From: Cryoendolithus antarcticus
Lineage: Eukaryota > Ascomycota > Dothideomycetes > Cladosporiales > Cladosporiaceae
Reading direction: 5' to 3'
DNA: 64,000 nt
NCBI GenBank assembly: GCA_002077065.1
Contig: NAJO01000010.1
Location: forward strand, 682,001 to 746,000
Shown: piece by piece, positions 10,645 to 23,210 of the stretch
Position numbering within the stretch: the first letter of the stretch is position 1
Layout: each line of letters starts with the position of its first letter
Notes under the pieces: model-generated
The model's database searches: none
Told to the model about the DNA's origin: nothing
The model's input: the letters and a program-made list of their open reading frames with translations, nothing else
Made by a program: the position numbers and the translations under genes

Positions 10645-11311
10645 TCCGGAGGTGCAGGGGAGGGCGATGGGCTGAGGAAATCGAAAGGCCCGAGTGTAAT
10701 ACTGCAGTGCTTGCCTTCACAAGATACCACCTTACTGCTTTTCATTGGTCCTGTTGAAGCGAAGGGCGGGATTGAGGCTGGCGTTACACTGCAATTGGCT
10801 GTGCATGTTGGATACTGCCCGTGGCCAACATTGGGCGGCCATTGCTGCAGCACTGAAACACAGCTTCATCGAGACTTGCTAGTCTTCTACCTGCAAGTGC
10901 GCAACCGGTCTATCCTGTCAAGCTTGCTAGCCAGCAGCCCGCCGATACCAGCATGCCTGCAAGGTAGACTCACGCTGCCTTGTCTAGCCTATGACGCTGT
11001 ACCGTGATTATTCATCTCTCATATGGGCAATGACTGGCTCGGCGACTCAATATATACACTGCTCCAGGAGCCTACAGGATGCGTAGTATGAGATTATGAA
11101 CAAGTCATCGAAGCTGCTCATTGTGTATTCATGTCTGTCTATCACACTGTTCCACCGCTCTACAAATGGCATGCTCCTCACACGTTTTGCCGTGGTTCCC
11201 TTCAAACCCCTTGCGCCCATTGCTGCGCAACATTGGCACCCTTCTCAAACAGTACCTTCCCACTGCGACGTGCTTGAGATTCAGAGCGACATTGGTATAC
11301 TTCGCCCCACT
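10645..11311. other. Convergent intergenic region
   Basis: This lies between the 3' ends of the Bqt4-like and thioredoxin genes. I see no gene or repeat in it. Confidence 0.4.
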
Positions 11312-11917
11312 CTACGCAGCGACATTCTGCTTGATCGCAGCCTCAAGGGCTGTGGGGTTCGCACCAACGACTTCACCGACTTTCTGTCCGTCTTTGAAGA
11401 TGATGAAGGTAGGCATGGCGCGGACGGAGAGCTCTTGCGCGACGTCGGGAATCTCGTCGACGTCGAGCTTGTAGAAGCGGGTATCGGTGTAGGTGTTTGA
11501 GAATCTGCGCGGTGGTGAGTCAGTACGTATGGGCGAAGTGGAAAGGACTCAGAGGGGTGGGCTTACTTGACGACTTGAGGCGCGATGACCTTGCAAGGAC
11601 CGCACCAGGTTGCGAAGCAGTCTAGTACCATAAGACCTGGCTCGCCGAGGGCGGAGTCAAAGTCGGCTTTGCTGGAGGTGTTGTCAGTACCTTGATCTTG
11701 GTGATAGGTGCAGGATCGCGACTTACGAGGCAAGGTTGTGGACACCCTCTTTACCCATTGTGGCGGAAAAGAAGCGTTTGCTTGATGTGTTCTGTGTGAT
11801 AGCTGGTTGCGCGATGCGACTCGAGTGTCTAGTGTTGATGAAGCTGGCTGATGCGGTTGTGGGTCTAATGCGAATACTGGTGAGTGCTGCTCTTCTGATG
11901 ATTGTGCGTGCGGACAT
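11312..11917 (-). CDS. Thioredoxin with mitochondrial leader
   Basis: Three exons on the minus strand (11917-11727, 11671-11567, 11504-11312) give 162 residues. The thioredoxin fold carries the redox motif WCGPC in [14 protein letters not shown] and the cis-proline segment AMPTFIIF. The first 53 residues are Arg/Ser/Thr-rich with no acidic residue, a good mitochondrial presequence. Methionine 54 begins MGKEGVHNL, which is how cytosolic fungal thioredoxins start. One gene could therefore supply both compartments through alternative start or transcript use. Introns of 55 and 62 bases have standard GT-AG ends. Confidence 0.93.
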
Positions 11918-12611
11918 TCAAGTAGAGGTGAAGAGAGGTATATGTATGAGTGATATTGGGAAGGCGAAAGGAATGATGCGGCGCCGATGGACTGGATGCT
12001 TCGTTGCTTGATTGCATAAGATATGCCAATGATGGTTGATTTCTAAGACCCGGCGCCTCGGAGGACCCTCGGCTAGGGCGGAATGGGGCTACTTTGGGTG
12101 GTGTTGCTGCGACGAAGGCTGTGCTGTGTATGACACGAGAGAGGTTACTGACCTTGATTGCTTGCGATGCCAGATATGATATGAAATACTTGAGGATGTT
12201 GAGTGTACTCGCCACTGTGCTTCGTAAGGCGCGCTCCGATTTAGACAAAGCCGATGACGTGCGTGAGCAGCCCACCACCCGACAGTTTGGGTCAACCCTC
12301 ACGTCTGATTCCACATCTTCTCACTGCATGCACCATTGACAAGCGGGTCTTACATTGTAGGTCTGGTCTACAAGTTCATTTCGCGACGGCCACAGGTGGT
12401 GTCACATATTGTGATCTGCGAAACGACAGCCAAGCAAGTCTGCTCTATGGAACGCTCTCCTACGACCATGCTGCCCTGTCACCATCATGCTTCTCTGCCA
12501 CCTCAGCACAGTATCTGCCCAGTCCCTGTTAAGATCTGTATACTCTCACTCTCGCGTCTTATCATTGCTGCACGACAGAAGTTCTCTCCATCTTCATTTT
12601 CCTTGCCTTTG
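11918..12611. other. Intergenic region between thioredoxin and the downstream minus-strand gene
   Basis: It contains the thioredoxin promoter and the 3' flank of the gene at 12612-13707. No additional gene could be supported. Confidence 0.4.
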
Positions 12612-13707
12612 TCAATTTCGCGCTTCATCATCCTGGAAGGACCCACCGCGATTACACATCTGCTCGAAGGCGCGCAAATCAGCCCCGACTTCGCTATCGT
12701 CCGAGTCTCCTTGATCGTCTGAAGCGGGCAGTGTAGTCTCGGACGCCGAACTGGAGCGTTCATGCTGGCCCTGCGCGATACCTGACACTAGGGTGGTGGC
12801 TTTCTGGCGCAATGTTGCAGGCCGTCTGCCAGGCGTCGATGTGCCCAAGCTGAACAAGGAAATAGATGGCAGTGGCTGAAAAGCACGTGCGGCTGCTGGC
12901 CGGATCCAGGCCGGTCGCGGCCATTCTTATCACGTACATCCTCAGTTTGGCCAGCATTGGCCTTTCGGCCTCTGACGCGTGGAGGGGGTCGTTTCTTCCG
13001 TAAGTGAGAGTGCTTCTCTTTCGCCACCTCGATGTCCCACCTGTGCTCGGATCAGCTTCACGACGTGCCTTGCAATGACTCCGGAACACATTCATGCAGA
13101 CCACCTACCTCTGGGAGATCTTCGTAGCTGCGTAGCGGCACGGATCAGCGATGAGCTCCGGCATGGCCTTCCCCAAAATCACATCATGCCTGACATGTGC
13201 AAGGGTCTCCATTGCCTGGACGATCTCTTGAAGTCGGCCGACGCAATTGAGTGACAGATCAGGGGGGAACCGCACGCCACTACGGCGTACATCTGCGCGA
13301 CCGTCAGCCGTAACGCCGTGTGTCTGAACCACGTCATGAAACAGGATGGTAGCTCGGGCTTGTAGAAGATCTGCTTGTTGATCATGAGACAACATATTCC
13401 GGATCCTGTCGGCGTGATTAGTCTCCCACTGATCCCACTCAGGCTGAAGTTCGATTGCCCAGTCCTTCGGCATCGCTAGCGGGGACATGCGAGCGTTGAA
13501 CGTGCGCATGATTCTGGCGACCCATTCGCGAGAATTGGCCATGGCTTCGGTCCTGTCGTCGATCTGCTGCTGCAGAGGCATGACTGGACTGATGACATCT
13601 AAAGCTGCGCTCTTGGTGAAGTCACGATGGACATCAGTACTATACTGCTCCGACGGAGATTGTACAGCTGAGCGAAGAAAGTCTTTCGATGGGTTTGAAT
13701 CAGACAT
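12612..13707 (-). CDS. Hypothetical protein
   Basis: Three exons (13707-13109, 13040-12938, 12875-12612) give 321 residues. The donor sites GTAGGT and GTACGT, the acceptors CACAG and TTCAG and the phase agreement support the model. The N-terminal 200 residues look helical and contain a Trp-rich segment (WAIELQPEWDQWETNHADR). The remainder is basic, then Ser/Asp-rich and acidic (DDQGDSDDSEVGAD). There is no signal peptide or membrane segment and I do not recognise a family. The start was chosen at the Met before SDSNPSKD because the upstream extension is hydrophobic and unlike the rest. It could be a lineage-restricted gene. Confidence 0.6.
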
Positions 13708-14356
13708 CGCGAAACCAATATGGATAGGAGTACAGAGAGGACGAAGATTCACGAGGAGGCTGCATGCCTTGTACTCTGAGGTAAAGTGAATGAGCAACAC
13801 TTATGATCTGGAGCCACGTAGATGCATGTAGCGCAGTCTGGGAAAGTAGTGAAACCATATTCGAGCTTGCTGATTGATGAGCTAGGTAAGTCATCATTTT
13901 TGGAGGATCGAAGATGCAGGGCATGCTGAGCCCGAGAGAGTGCGTAGATTAGAAGAATTGCGACAAGCCTGATTCTGGGACCGCATCTGGACCATGGGCT
14001 TGTTGGTAACGCGCACCTGTGAGGATCTTGGCGAGTCCCGCAGCGGTTGAGTGATGCTGCAACTAAGAGTCTACAAATACGATAGGCAGTAATCCGTGCT
14101 CCTGTGTAGCAGGTCAACTGCTGTCGGTGACCGAAAGATTATCCATTCTCGCTATATCTTCACTACCATGCAACCATGCTCGAGACGCGTACAGGGGTGC
14201 GCAGCGGACCCCTGCGTCTGCGGGGATTAGCGGGCGATCATGCACGATCGGCTCTGCTAACAAATTTCTTGAGCTCGCCAGACACCTTTGACTTCATATA
14301 TACACCATGAACTAAGTTGATTCTCCACTGCTGGCCATAGCAGAACCCACTCCAGC
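13708..14356. other. Divergent promoter region of URA2 and the hypothetical gene
   Basis: No gene is seen. A TATATA element at about 14297-14302, some 55 bases before the URA2 start, is the likely TATA box. A GC-rich imperfect palindrome lies at about 14190-14223. Confidence 0.5.
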
Positions 14357-17300
14357 ATGGCCACCGCACAATCTTCGAGCCTCATGGCTCTCGAGGTGCA
14401 AGACGGCGATCGTGCTGTCCGGTTTTGCGAGGGCACGAGCTTTGGCGCTGACCGCAGTGTCGCTGGCGAGCTCGTCTTCCAGACCGGCATGGTCGGCTAC
14501 CCAGAGTCCATCACTGACCCTTCATATCGCGGGCAAATCCTGGTCATCACGTTCCCTCTAATCGGCAACTATGGCGTCCCCTCAAGGGTGGACAGAGACG
14601 CGATCCTCAAGGATCTTCCAGCTCACTTTGAGGCCGCAGAAATCCACATTGCTGGTCTCATTGTAGCGTCATACTCTGGCGAGGAATACTCACATCATCT
14701 CGCTACCTCATCATTAGGGACATGGCTGAAAGAGCAGAATGTGCCCGCAGTGTACGGTGTCGACACTCGTGCTCTGACGAAGAGAATCCGGGAACAAGGC
14801 AGCATGCTGGGACGTCTGCTCAAGCAGACCGGAACGAGGAAGATGCTAGCGCTGAATGGTGCAGTCACACCAAGTGGCGCAGCAACGCCGACAGGCTCCG
14901 CGACACCTGCTGTGCTGAACGGCCACACCAATGGCCTAGCGGCACCGAACGGTCCTAATGGCTACTTCGGCAGCAAGACAAAGGATGTGCCAGTTTTCGA
15001 GGAGATCGACTGGTACAATCCGAATATCAGAAACCTGGTGGCTGATGGTGAGCAAGCTGCAGCCGTCTTACATAGCAGATCACGTCTGATCATGGTCAAT
15101 AGTGTCAACATCGAAACCAAAGGTTTACTCTCCCGATGCGTCCATTGCGTTGCATCATTCGTCAGGTAGACCCGTGCGTGTCGTATGTGTTGATGTCGGT
15201 CTCAAATACAACCAGCTTCGATGCCTCGTGAAGCGCGGTGTCGAGGTCGAAGTCGTACCCTGGGACTACGACTTCCCGAGGCTGTCCGGAAAGGAGTACG
15301 ATGGTCTCTTCATTTCCAACGGACCAGGCGACCCTGCCTTGATGAAGGACACTGTCGAGCACATCCGCACTACGATGGACGAGGCTCGGATACCTATCTT
15401 CGGCATCTGTCTTGGGCATCAGTTACTTGCACGAGCTGCTGGCGCAGACACACTCAAGATGAAGTTCGGCAACCGAGGTCACAATATCCCTTGCACTAAT
15501 CTGCTTTCTGGCAAGTGCTACATCACGTCTCAGAACCACGGGTTCGCTGTGGATGCAGATACTCTGCCAAATGACTGGAGCGAGCTCTTCGTCAACGCCA
15601 ACGACCACAGCAATGAAGGCATTAGGCACAAGGATCGCCCGTACTTCAGTGTGCAATTCCATCCAGAGAGTGCGCCTGGTCCACGGGACACCGAATTCTT
15701 GTTCGATGTCTTCATCAACACTATCACAGACGTCATCAAAGACTCCAGCAAGATGCGAATACCTGTCAAGTTCCCCGGAGGCGACGCTGCCGCAAACGCA
15801 GCTGCGAAGCCCAGAGTCAGTGTCAAGAAAGTCCTCGTCCTCGGTAGCGGCGGTCTTAGCATCGGTCAGGCGGGCGAGTTCGACTACTCTGGCAGCCAGG
15901 CGATCAAGGCCCTCAAAGAGGAGGGGATCTACACCATTTTGATCAATCCGAACATTGCCACCATCCAGACATCGAAAGGCTTGGCAGATAAAGTGTACTT
16001 CCTGCCTGTCAACGCAGACTTCGTGCGCAAAGTCATTAAGCTTGAGCGTCCTGATGCCATCTACTGTACATTTGGTGGACAGACGGCTCTATCAGTCGGC
16101 ATCAAGCTCAAGGACGAATTTGAAGAGCTGGGTGTCAAGGTACTCGGCACGCCCATCGACACCATCATCACGACCGAAGATCGTGAGTTATTCGCCAGGT
16201 CCATGGAGTCTATCGGTGCACCTTGCGCCAAGTCGAAGTCTGCCAACAACCTCGAAGAAGCACTAGAGGCTGTAGAGACCATCGGCTATCCTGTCATCAT
16301 CCGCGCTGCATACGCGCTCGGCGGTCTCGGAAGCGGCTTCGCGGACAATAAGGAGCAGTTGATCGATCTGTGCAACAAGGCATTCGCGGCTAGTCCGCAG
16401 ATATTGATCGAGCGAAGTATGAAGGGATGGAAGGAAGTCGAGTACGAAGTCGTTCGTGATGCTCAAGACAACTGCATCACGGTGTGCAACATGGAGAACT
16501 TCGATCCGCTTGGGATTCACACTGGAGATTCGATCGTCGTAGCACCATCGCAGACGCTGTCTGATGAGGACTACAATATGCTACGCACCACGGCGACACG
16601 GGTGATCAGACATCTCGGCGTCGTCGGAGAGTGCAACATTCAGTACGCACTAAATCCTGATAGCCGGGAGTACTGCATCATCGAAGTTAACGCTCGTCTT
16701 TCGCGGTCGTCTGCACTCGCGTCGAAGGCTACGGGCTATCCACTGGCGTTCATCGCAGCCAAGCTCGGCCTGAACATCCCGTTGAATGAGATAAAGAACA
16801 CGGTCACGAAGGTCACGTGCGCCTGCTTCGAACCCTCGCTCGACTACGTGGTCGTTAAGATCCCTCGCTGGGATTTGAAGAAGTTCACTCGGGTCTCTAC
16901 ACTCCTTGGCTCCTCAATGAAGAGCGTAGGCGAAGTGATGAGCATCGGCAGGACCTTCGAGGAAGCGATCCAGAAAGCCATTCGAGCTGTCGATCCCAGC
17001 AACTTGGGGTTCAATGAGACCGAGGCGCTCATGTCCATCGACATTGACACCGAACTTCAGACGCCATCCGATCAACGTATGTTCGCCTTGGCAAATGCCA
17101 TGAGCAACGGCTACTCTGTGGAGAAGATCTGGCAGATGACCAAGATCGACAAGTGGTTCTTGAGCCGCCTCAAGGGTCTAAGCGATTTCAGTAAGCACAT
17201 GTCAACCTTCAACATCGACAACATCACGTCTAGCTTGTTCCGCACTGCCAAAGAGAAGGGCTTCTCTGACAAGCAGCTGGCGAATTTCTGGAGCAGTAAC

Positions 17301-20124
17301 GAGAAGCATGTCCGACGTGCACGACTGGACGCTGGCATCACGCCATTTGTGAAGCAGATTGACACTGTGGCTGCGGAGTTCCCGGCCTATACTAATTACT
17401 TGTACTTGACTTACAACGGAACGGAGCATGACATCAGCTTTGACGACAGGGGTGTGATGGTGCTGGGAAGCGGTGTTTACCGTATTGGTAGCTCCGTCGA
17501 GTTCGATTGGTGCTCGGTGAGAGCTGTGCGCACTCTGAGGGACAGTGGGTACAAGACGGTGATGGTCAACTACAAGTACGTTCCCACAGGCTTGCCGAAT
17601 ATGACTGTCGAGAGCTGACACTTTGTTACAGTCCAGAAACAGTGAGTACAGATTACGATGAGGCAGACCGACTGTACTTCGAGAACATCACCCTCGAGAC
17701 GGTGCTCGACATCTACCACCTCGAGCGCTCCAGCGGCGTGATCCTCTCCATGGGCGGGCAGACACCGAACAACATCTCCCTACCACTCTACCGCTCCAAC
17801 GTCAAGATCCTCGGCACGTCACCAGAGATGATCGACACAGCAGAGAACCGTTACAAGTTTTCCCGCATGCTTGACAGACTCGGAGTTGATCAACCACAGT
17901 GGAAGGAGCTGACCAGCATCGAAGAGGCGAAGATCTTCTGCAATAAGGTCAAGTATCCAGTGCTAGTACGACCATCGTACGTGCTGTCCGGAGCGGCAAT
18001 GAACACGGTGTACTCCGAACACGATTTGCGAATGTACCTCAATCAGGCGGCCGATGTTTCGAAGGACCATCCCGTGGTCATCACTAAGTACATTGAGGGC
18101 GCGAAGGAGATCGAGATGGACGCTGTGGCTCGTAACGGCATCATGATCGGTCACTTCATTTCCGAGCATGTCGAGAACGCCGGCGTGCACTCCGGAGATG
18201 CTACACTGATACTGCCACCGCAAGATCTGGACCCAGAGACCGTCCGCAGGATTGAGGACGCTACACGCAAGATTGGTGATGCACTCAATGTAACGGGACC
18301 CTACAACATCCAGTTCATCGCCAAGGACAACGAGATCAAGGTCATCGAGTGTAACGTCCGAGCATCTCGATCCTTCCCATTCGTGTCGAAAGTCATGGGT
18401 GTGGACATGATCGCGTTGGCAACAAAAGCGATGGCTGGTCTGCCACTGCAAGAATATCCGCCTCTGAACATCCCGCCTGACTACGTCGGTGTCAAGGTCC
18501 CTCAGTTCTCCTTCTCACGTCTCTCTGGTGCAGATCCGGTCATGGGTGTTGAGATGGCCTCCACTGGCGAGGTGGCTTGCTTCGGTCGGAATAAGTACGA
18601 AGCGTACCTCAAGGGTCTGATAGCAACAGGATTCAAGCTGCCGAAGAAGAACATTCTCTTCTCGATCGGAGCATATAAGGACAAGCTGGAGATGCTGGAG
18701 TCGATCAAGAAGCTTTACAAGCTAGGCTACAAGCTCTTCGCCACGGCAGGCACCGCTGACTTTCTAGCTGAGCACGAGATCGAAGTACAGTTCCTCGAAG
18801 CGCTTCAGGATGATCAGCAGCGCAACGAATACTCGCTTACCCACGCCCTCGCCAATAATCTCATCGATCTATACATCAACCTCCCCTCATCCAACCGGTT
18901 CCGTCGCCCCGCAAATTACATGAGTAAAGGCTACCGCACCCGCCGTATGGCAGTTGACTATCAAACGCCTCTCGTCACCAATGTCAAGAATGCCAAGATA
19001 CTTATCGAAGCTATCGCTCAGCACTACGACTTGAGCATCGGACGCATCGACTGCCAGACTTTCGCCGAAGTACCTACTATTCCACTGTCACCACCGAAGC
19101 CGGAAGTGCTACCTACGCTGACCGAGCTGCTGAAGAGCTCACCGTTCAAGGGCAAAGACATCATTTCCGTGAAACAGTTCTCTAAGGAGGAGCTGCATCT
19201 TCTTTTCACGGTTGCGGCGGAGATGCGCCTTGGCGTTGAGCGAGATGGGTGTCTCGACACTTTGAAGGGGCGAGTGCTGTGCTTGATGTTCTTCGAGCCC
19301 TCGACCCGGACTTCTTCGTCTTTCGATGCGGCGATGAAGAGGCTTGGCGGACAGACACTGATGATCAATGAGTCTCACTCTAGTACGCAGAAGGGTGAGA
19401 GTTTGGCCGACACAATTCGCACGCTGGATCAGTACGGTGACGCGATCGTGCTCCGTCATCCGGATAACGACAGTGCTGAGCGCGCCGCCAAAGCTGCCCA
19501 TGGACCGATAATAAACGCTGGCAACGGCTCTCGCGAGCACCCAACGCAAGGTCTTCTGGATCTCTTCACCATGCGTGAGGAACTCGGCACAGTCAACGGC
19601 CTGACCATTACCTTCGTCGGCGACTTGAAATACGGTCGGACAGTACACTCCCTCGTCGAGCTCCTCCGCCACTACAACGTCCAAATTCAGCTCGCCTCCC
19701 CTGCCGCACTGTCAATCCCGGCGAAGGTGCGCGCCGTCATGCAAGCCCGCGGTCAGCTGGCCATCGAGTCCGATCGTTTGACGCCGGAGATGGTAGCCAA
19801 GACCGATGTGCTCTATGTCACCCGCCTACAGAAGGAGCGATTTGAAGACCCGAGCTTGTACGAAGAGGTGAAGGATACCTTTGTCGTTGATGGCAAGACG
19901 CTGAAGGATGCAAAGGCGAACATGATCGTTATGCACCCGCTGCCGAGAAACTTGGAGCTGAGTGAGGAGGTGGATGACGATCCGAGGGCGGCGTACTTTA
20001 GACAGGTGAGCACTGATCCCTTCTTTGCTACAGTCATATTAGGTCACAGGAGCTAACGCAATTACAGATGAGATACGGGATGTTCGTGCGCATGGCGCTG
20101 CTTGCTCTCGTCATGGCACCTTAG
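14357..20124 (+). CDS. URA2: Ura2-type carbamoyl-phosphate synthetase / aspartate carbamoyltransferase, without the dihydroorotase-like domain
   Basis: This multifunctional enzyme catalyses the first two steps of UMP synthesis. Four exons (14357-15047, 15103-17575, 17632-20005, 20068-20124) give 1,864 residues. The glutamine amidotransferase domain comes first, with catalytic Cys in FGICLGHQ and a HPESAPGP motif. Two CPSase synthetase halves follow (about 470-1380), then an MGS-like regulatory domain (about 1390-1525). After a linker of only about 35 residues comes a complete ATCase (about 1560-1864) with the carbamoyl-phosphate loop [12 protein letters not shown] and MHPLPR. Fungal Ura2 proteins are usually near 2,200 residues with an inactive dihydroorotase-like domain between MGS and ATCase. 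That domain is absent here. True dihydroorotase is a separate enzyme in fungi, so the pathway should still work. Confidence 0.96.
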
Positions 20125-20375
20125 GAGGGTGTTCCACGTACGAAAGCGAGCAGAGGCCATGGCAAGGATGCATAGTACTGGCGTTGTGGTTAAGTTGACT
20201 GGTCAGATCGAGAGTGCGGCAGAACGGCTTCACGTGGGGGAACGGTGGACAAAAGCATGACATAAATAGACTGGTGGCTGTAAATCAGACAGATCGTATT
20301 GAAGTTGCTACACAAATGCACATGTCCTTCTCTAGCCACCTCATCAACTTTGTACCTCCAGGATATCAAGCACGT

Positions 20376-22307
20376 TTACACCTCCTCCTCGACAATCCCC
20401 TCCTCCGTCACATAGATCCCTCCATCTCCTCTCTTCGGACTAAACGGACTCTCGCCCTCCTCCAACTTCTGCTCCGGCGCAGCCATCTCGCTCCTTCGTC
20501 TATGCGGCAGCACGCCAGCCAAATCTAGCCCGGTGGCGATAACGCTCAGACTGCCCATTCTGCGCTTCCTAGGACTGTCACTGCCGGCTCCAACCGGGAT
20601 CACAGATTTGTCGTTGCCCACAGCACTAGCGTTGTACGGGTACGAAGACGAGGAGTCACTGGCTGAATTTGGGGCGGAGGGGTCGGCGCCAGTATAAGAG
20701 TTGTGTTGACCAGAATAGGTGTGGCGTTTGTAAGATGCCGGGATGACAGGTATGCTCGAGTCGGAGCTAGGGCTGAGATCTGATAACGGGGAGTCATGGC
20801 CAGCGAGCATATTCTGCACGACGTAAATCTTTTGCAGCGGCGAGACGCCCTCAGGCACGTAGGAGCGGCGACGGGCTTCCCATTCCCGGCCGCGCATCTC
20901 TGTCTTCTTGGCGTTTAGTCGAGAGAGGTCGACTAGCCCGCCTAAGACGTTGTGAGGGATGTTTCGCTCGGATTCCGAGGAGATGTTCTCGGGGCTGGAG
21001 ACGGAGTCGAAGGTCTTGCCCGGAATGATGTCGCCTTTGCCGTAGGGATGGTGTTTGGACCAGGCCAGACCGAATTGGGATCTGGTGCTACTTGCCGAAA
21101 GTGGGTTGCTGTTACTCAGGCGATCCGGGGTCGGAGAAAGGGCTTCATTGCCGCTGTTGAAGGAGGGCTGAAAAGCGCCTTGTAGCGCAACGCCTTTGCC
21201 GCCTTTCAGGGACCAGGAGTCTTTTGTGGAACGGCGGTAGGGAAACATCCCTGCTTCGGGAGAAGCAGCTTGTGGCGAGCCTGCATCGGATGATCGCCAG
21301 GTGCTGAAGCTAGGAATGCGCTCTCCACCGCCTTCGATGGGGCTGATGTCTGACAGCGACTGCCGGTCACGGCCAAATGGGTCCTGTTCCGAGTCGCTAC
21401 GGCTCGGCTTACTTGGAGTCGTGGAACTGCCCCGTACGTAGCTGATAACACTGACCGCGGTACTGTAAGCCCAACTGGCTATTTTGGCAGTAGGTGACCG
21501 CTGGTTATTCAGACGTTCCCAGTGGTTCAGCCACTGACCAGCCCATCGCCCTTCTGGGTATCCACCAAGTGTGGCCTCACGTGCAAGCTCATGGTATCGT
21601 CTTGCTCTGTCGTTACTCGGGATCTTCGGATCATCGTTGTGGGCGATCGCGATATAGTACTGACAGCGTGCCTCCAGTGCTGTGGTGCCTTTGCATTTAG
21701 TAACAAATGTCCGAGTCTCTGCTGCGATGCGTGTTGCCTCGTTTCGATCATGTGCAGTCTGATTAGTCTTGGTCAAGAAGTGTACGGCAGACAGTAGCCG
21801 AAGCTTGACTTCGATGTTCATCATGATCGTCCTCGGCGTGCCCGGTGGATTCAGAAACGTCACTGCCTCCTCGCCGCTATCGACTCGGTCGTGCTTGACA
21901 CTCGTCTCCGCACGCGCGCGCGGCGTGCTACTGTCAGCTTCTGAGCCACTTTCACCATCATCAGATATCGGTGGTGTTCCAATGTCCCGAACGGCCATGC
22001 CTCTGGCTATCGCGCGTGCTCGACCTTCCGCTGCCTTCTTCCTCTCCGCTTCATAATCAAAGCCAGCCATCAACTTCTCCCTGCGCTTCGCGGATGCCAG
22101 TCTCTCCGCCTCCCATGAGGCGAAGTCTTGCAGCTCACGACGACTTTCCGGCTCATGCACCGGCTGCAGGCCTGGCGTTCTGGGCACGCCGTAGCTATCG
22201 TAGATGTTGTCTATCGTGGAGTCCGTGGTCGCCGAGCCTGGCTCGCCGAAAGGGATGGCCATCTTCGTTGACATTTCTGTGCGCGTACGATGCCTTCGAA
22301 TTGGCAC
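20376..22307 (-). CDS. Conserved-looking hypothetical protein, largely disordered
   Basis: A single exon encodes up to 643 residues. In-frame Mets 11 and 15 codons later are equally good starts. Residues about 65-100 form a charged Ala/Arg/Lys helix, likely coiled coil. A folded helical region lies at about 170-270 (pattern NIEVKLRLLSAVHFLTKT, then ALEARCQYYIAIAHNDDP), resembling the helical repeats of TPR/Sel1 proteins in spacing only. The C-terminal half is Ser/Pro/Gly-rich and disordered, ending in an acidic tail (EEGIVEEEV). No signal peptide or membrane segment is visible. I cannot assign a function. Confidence 0.75.
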   Translation of the reverse strand: MPIRRHRTRTEMSTKMAIPFGEPGSATTDSTIDNIYDSYGVPRTPGLQPVHEPESRRELQDFASWEAERLASAKRREKLMAGFDYEAERKKAAEGRARAIARGMAVRDIGTPPISDDGESGSEADSSTPRARAETSVKHDRVDSGEEAVTFLNPPGTPRTIMMNIEVKLRLLSAVHFLTKTNQTAHDRNEATRIAAETRTFVTKCKGTTALEARCQYYIAIAHNDDPKIPSNDRARRYHELAREATLGGYPEGRWAGQWLNHWERLNNQRSPTAKIASWAYSTAVSVISYVRGSSTTPSKPSRSDSEQDPFGRDRQSLSDISPIEGGGERIPSFSTWRSSDAGSPQAASPEAGMFPYRRSTKDSWSLKGGKGVALQGAFQPSFNSGNEALSPTPDRLSNSNPLSASSTRSQFGLAWSKHHPYGKGDIIPGKTFDSVSSPENISSESERNIPHNVLGGLVDLSRLNAKKTEMRGREWEARRRSYVPEGVSPLQKIYVVQNMLAGHDSPLSDLSPSSDSSIPVIPASYKRHTYSGQHNSYTGADPSAPNSASDSSSSYPYNASAVGNDKSVIPVGAGSDSPRKRRMGSLSVIATGLDLAGVLPHRRRSEMAAPEQKLEEGESPFSPKRGDGGIYVTEEGIVEEEV

Positions 22308-23210
22308 AGGTGTGTACGCGCATGCCAGCGAAGGCGTAGATAATTTGGTGTCGCCATCTCCCTGTTATTCCTTCGTTCGTGGCGATGGAGGTCGACGGAA
22401 GCAGCACCATTGTGTAGATGTGATGATAGGAAGACAAAGGGAAGTCAGACATGGTAGAGGTGGCAAGTCAATGCTTGACACGACTGAGAGAGAACAAAGG
22501 AGATCGAGCTAGCACATGCAAATCTAGGACCAACTCGTTGCATAGCATACGATGAGGCCAACAGCCTCAGACTCACTGTCAGGATCATGGTGCAAACGTT
22601 TGTGCCGTTAAGGATGGATGTACAAGTGAGACAGATAGTGGTCCAGCATGCGGGAACAGCGTTTGGTCAGCGCAGTAATCTGTGTGGTTTATGTATTAGA
22701 AATCTGATGCCAAGCCTCAAGCTGTGATGGCTCAATGGGCGGAATTTCCTCTCGCCTCCACCTTCCCTTCACAATCCCAAGGGCGTGTGTCCAGTTCGAA
22801 CTTTGTGGTGGCCGTCCACTCGCTTCGGTAACGAGCGATTGCTGCGCACGGCCTTAAGCTGCTGCAACAAACTTCAGCCGAGCAATCGGGCAGAGAGTTG
22901 CAGGCCATGGAGTGGCGGTGTTGGGTTACACACGTCTTTGGCGGGAACGGATGGGGGCGGTTGATGGGGTGTGTGACGCTTTTTGCCATATCATTGCTAT
23001 GCACGTACATTGTTTTGCCTAGTCTAGGATGGGGTTGGGCATATTGCAACTCGGGCGTGGATCATTGCGTCTGGACATACGAGAGTGCATCTATGGAGAC
23101 GGTGCTGGCCTTGAAGACATGGATTCTGCTGACGATGATTCTGCTTTCCTGTAGTCAAGCGTACTCGACAATCACCTATGTACACCCTCGCTTCAATGCC
23201 ACATCGCTCA
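22308..23210. other. Intergenic region, about 0.9 kb
   Basis: It contains the promoter of the upstream minus-strand gene and the 3' flank of the carrier gene. A hydrophobic plus-strand open frame at 22898-23269 overlaps the carrier 3' end and has no family resemblance, so I do not call it. Confidence 0.4.

Noticed and set aside
13105..13110. Reading the TAG at 13105-13107 as the true end of the hypothetical gene
   Set aside because: The TAG is part of a GTAGGT donor. Splicing to 13040 and 12875 continues one coherent frame to 12612.
14307..14315. Minimal upstream reading frame (Met-Asn-stop) 41 bases before URA2
   Set aside because: It lies only a few bases after the likely TATA box (about 14297), so it is probably upstream of the transcription start.
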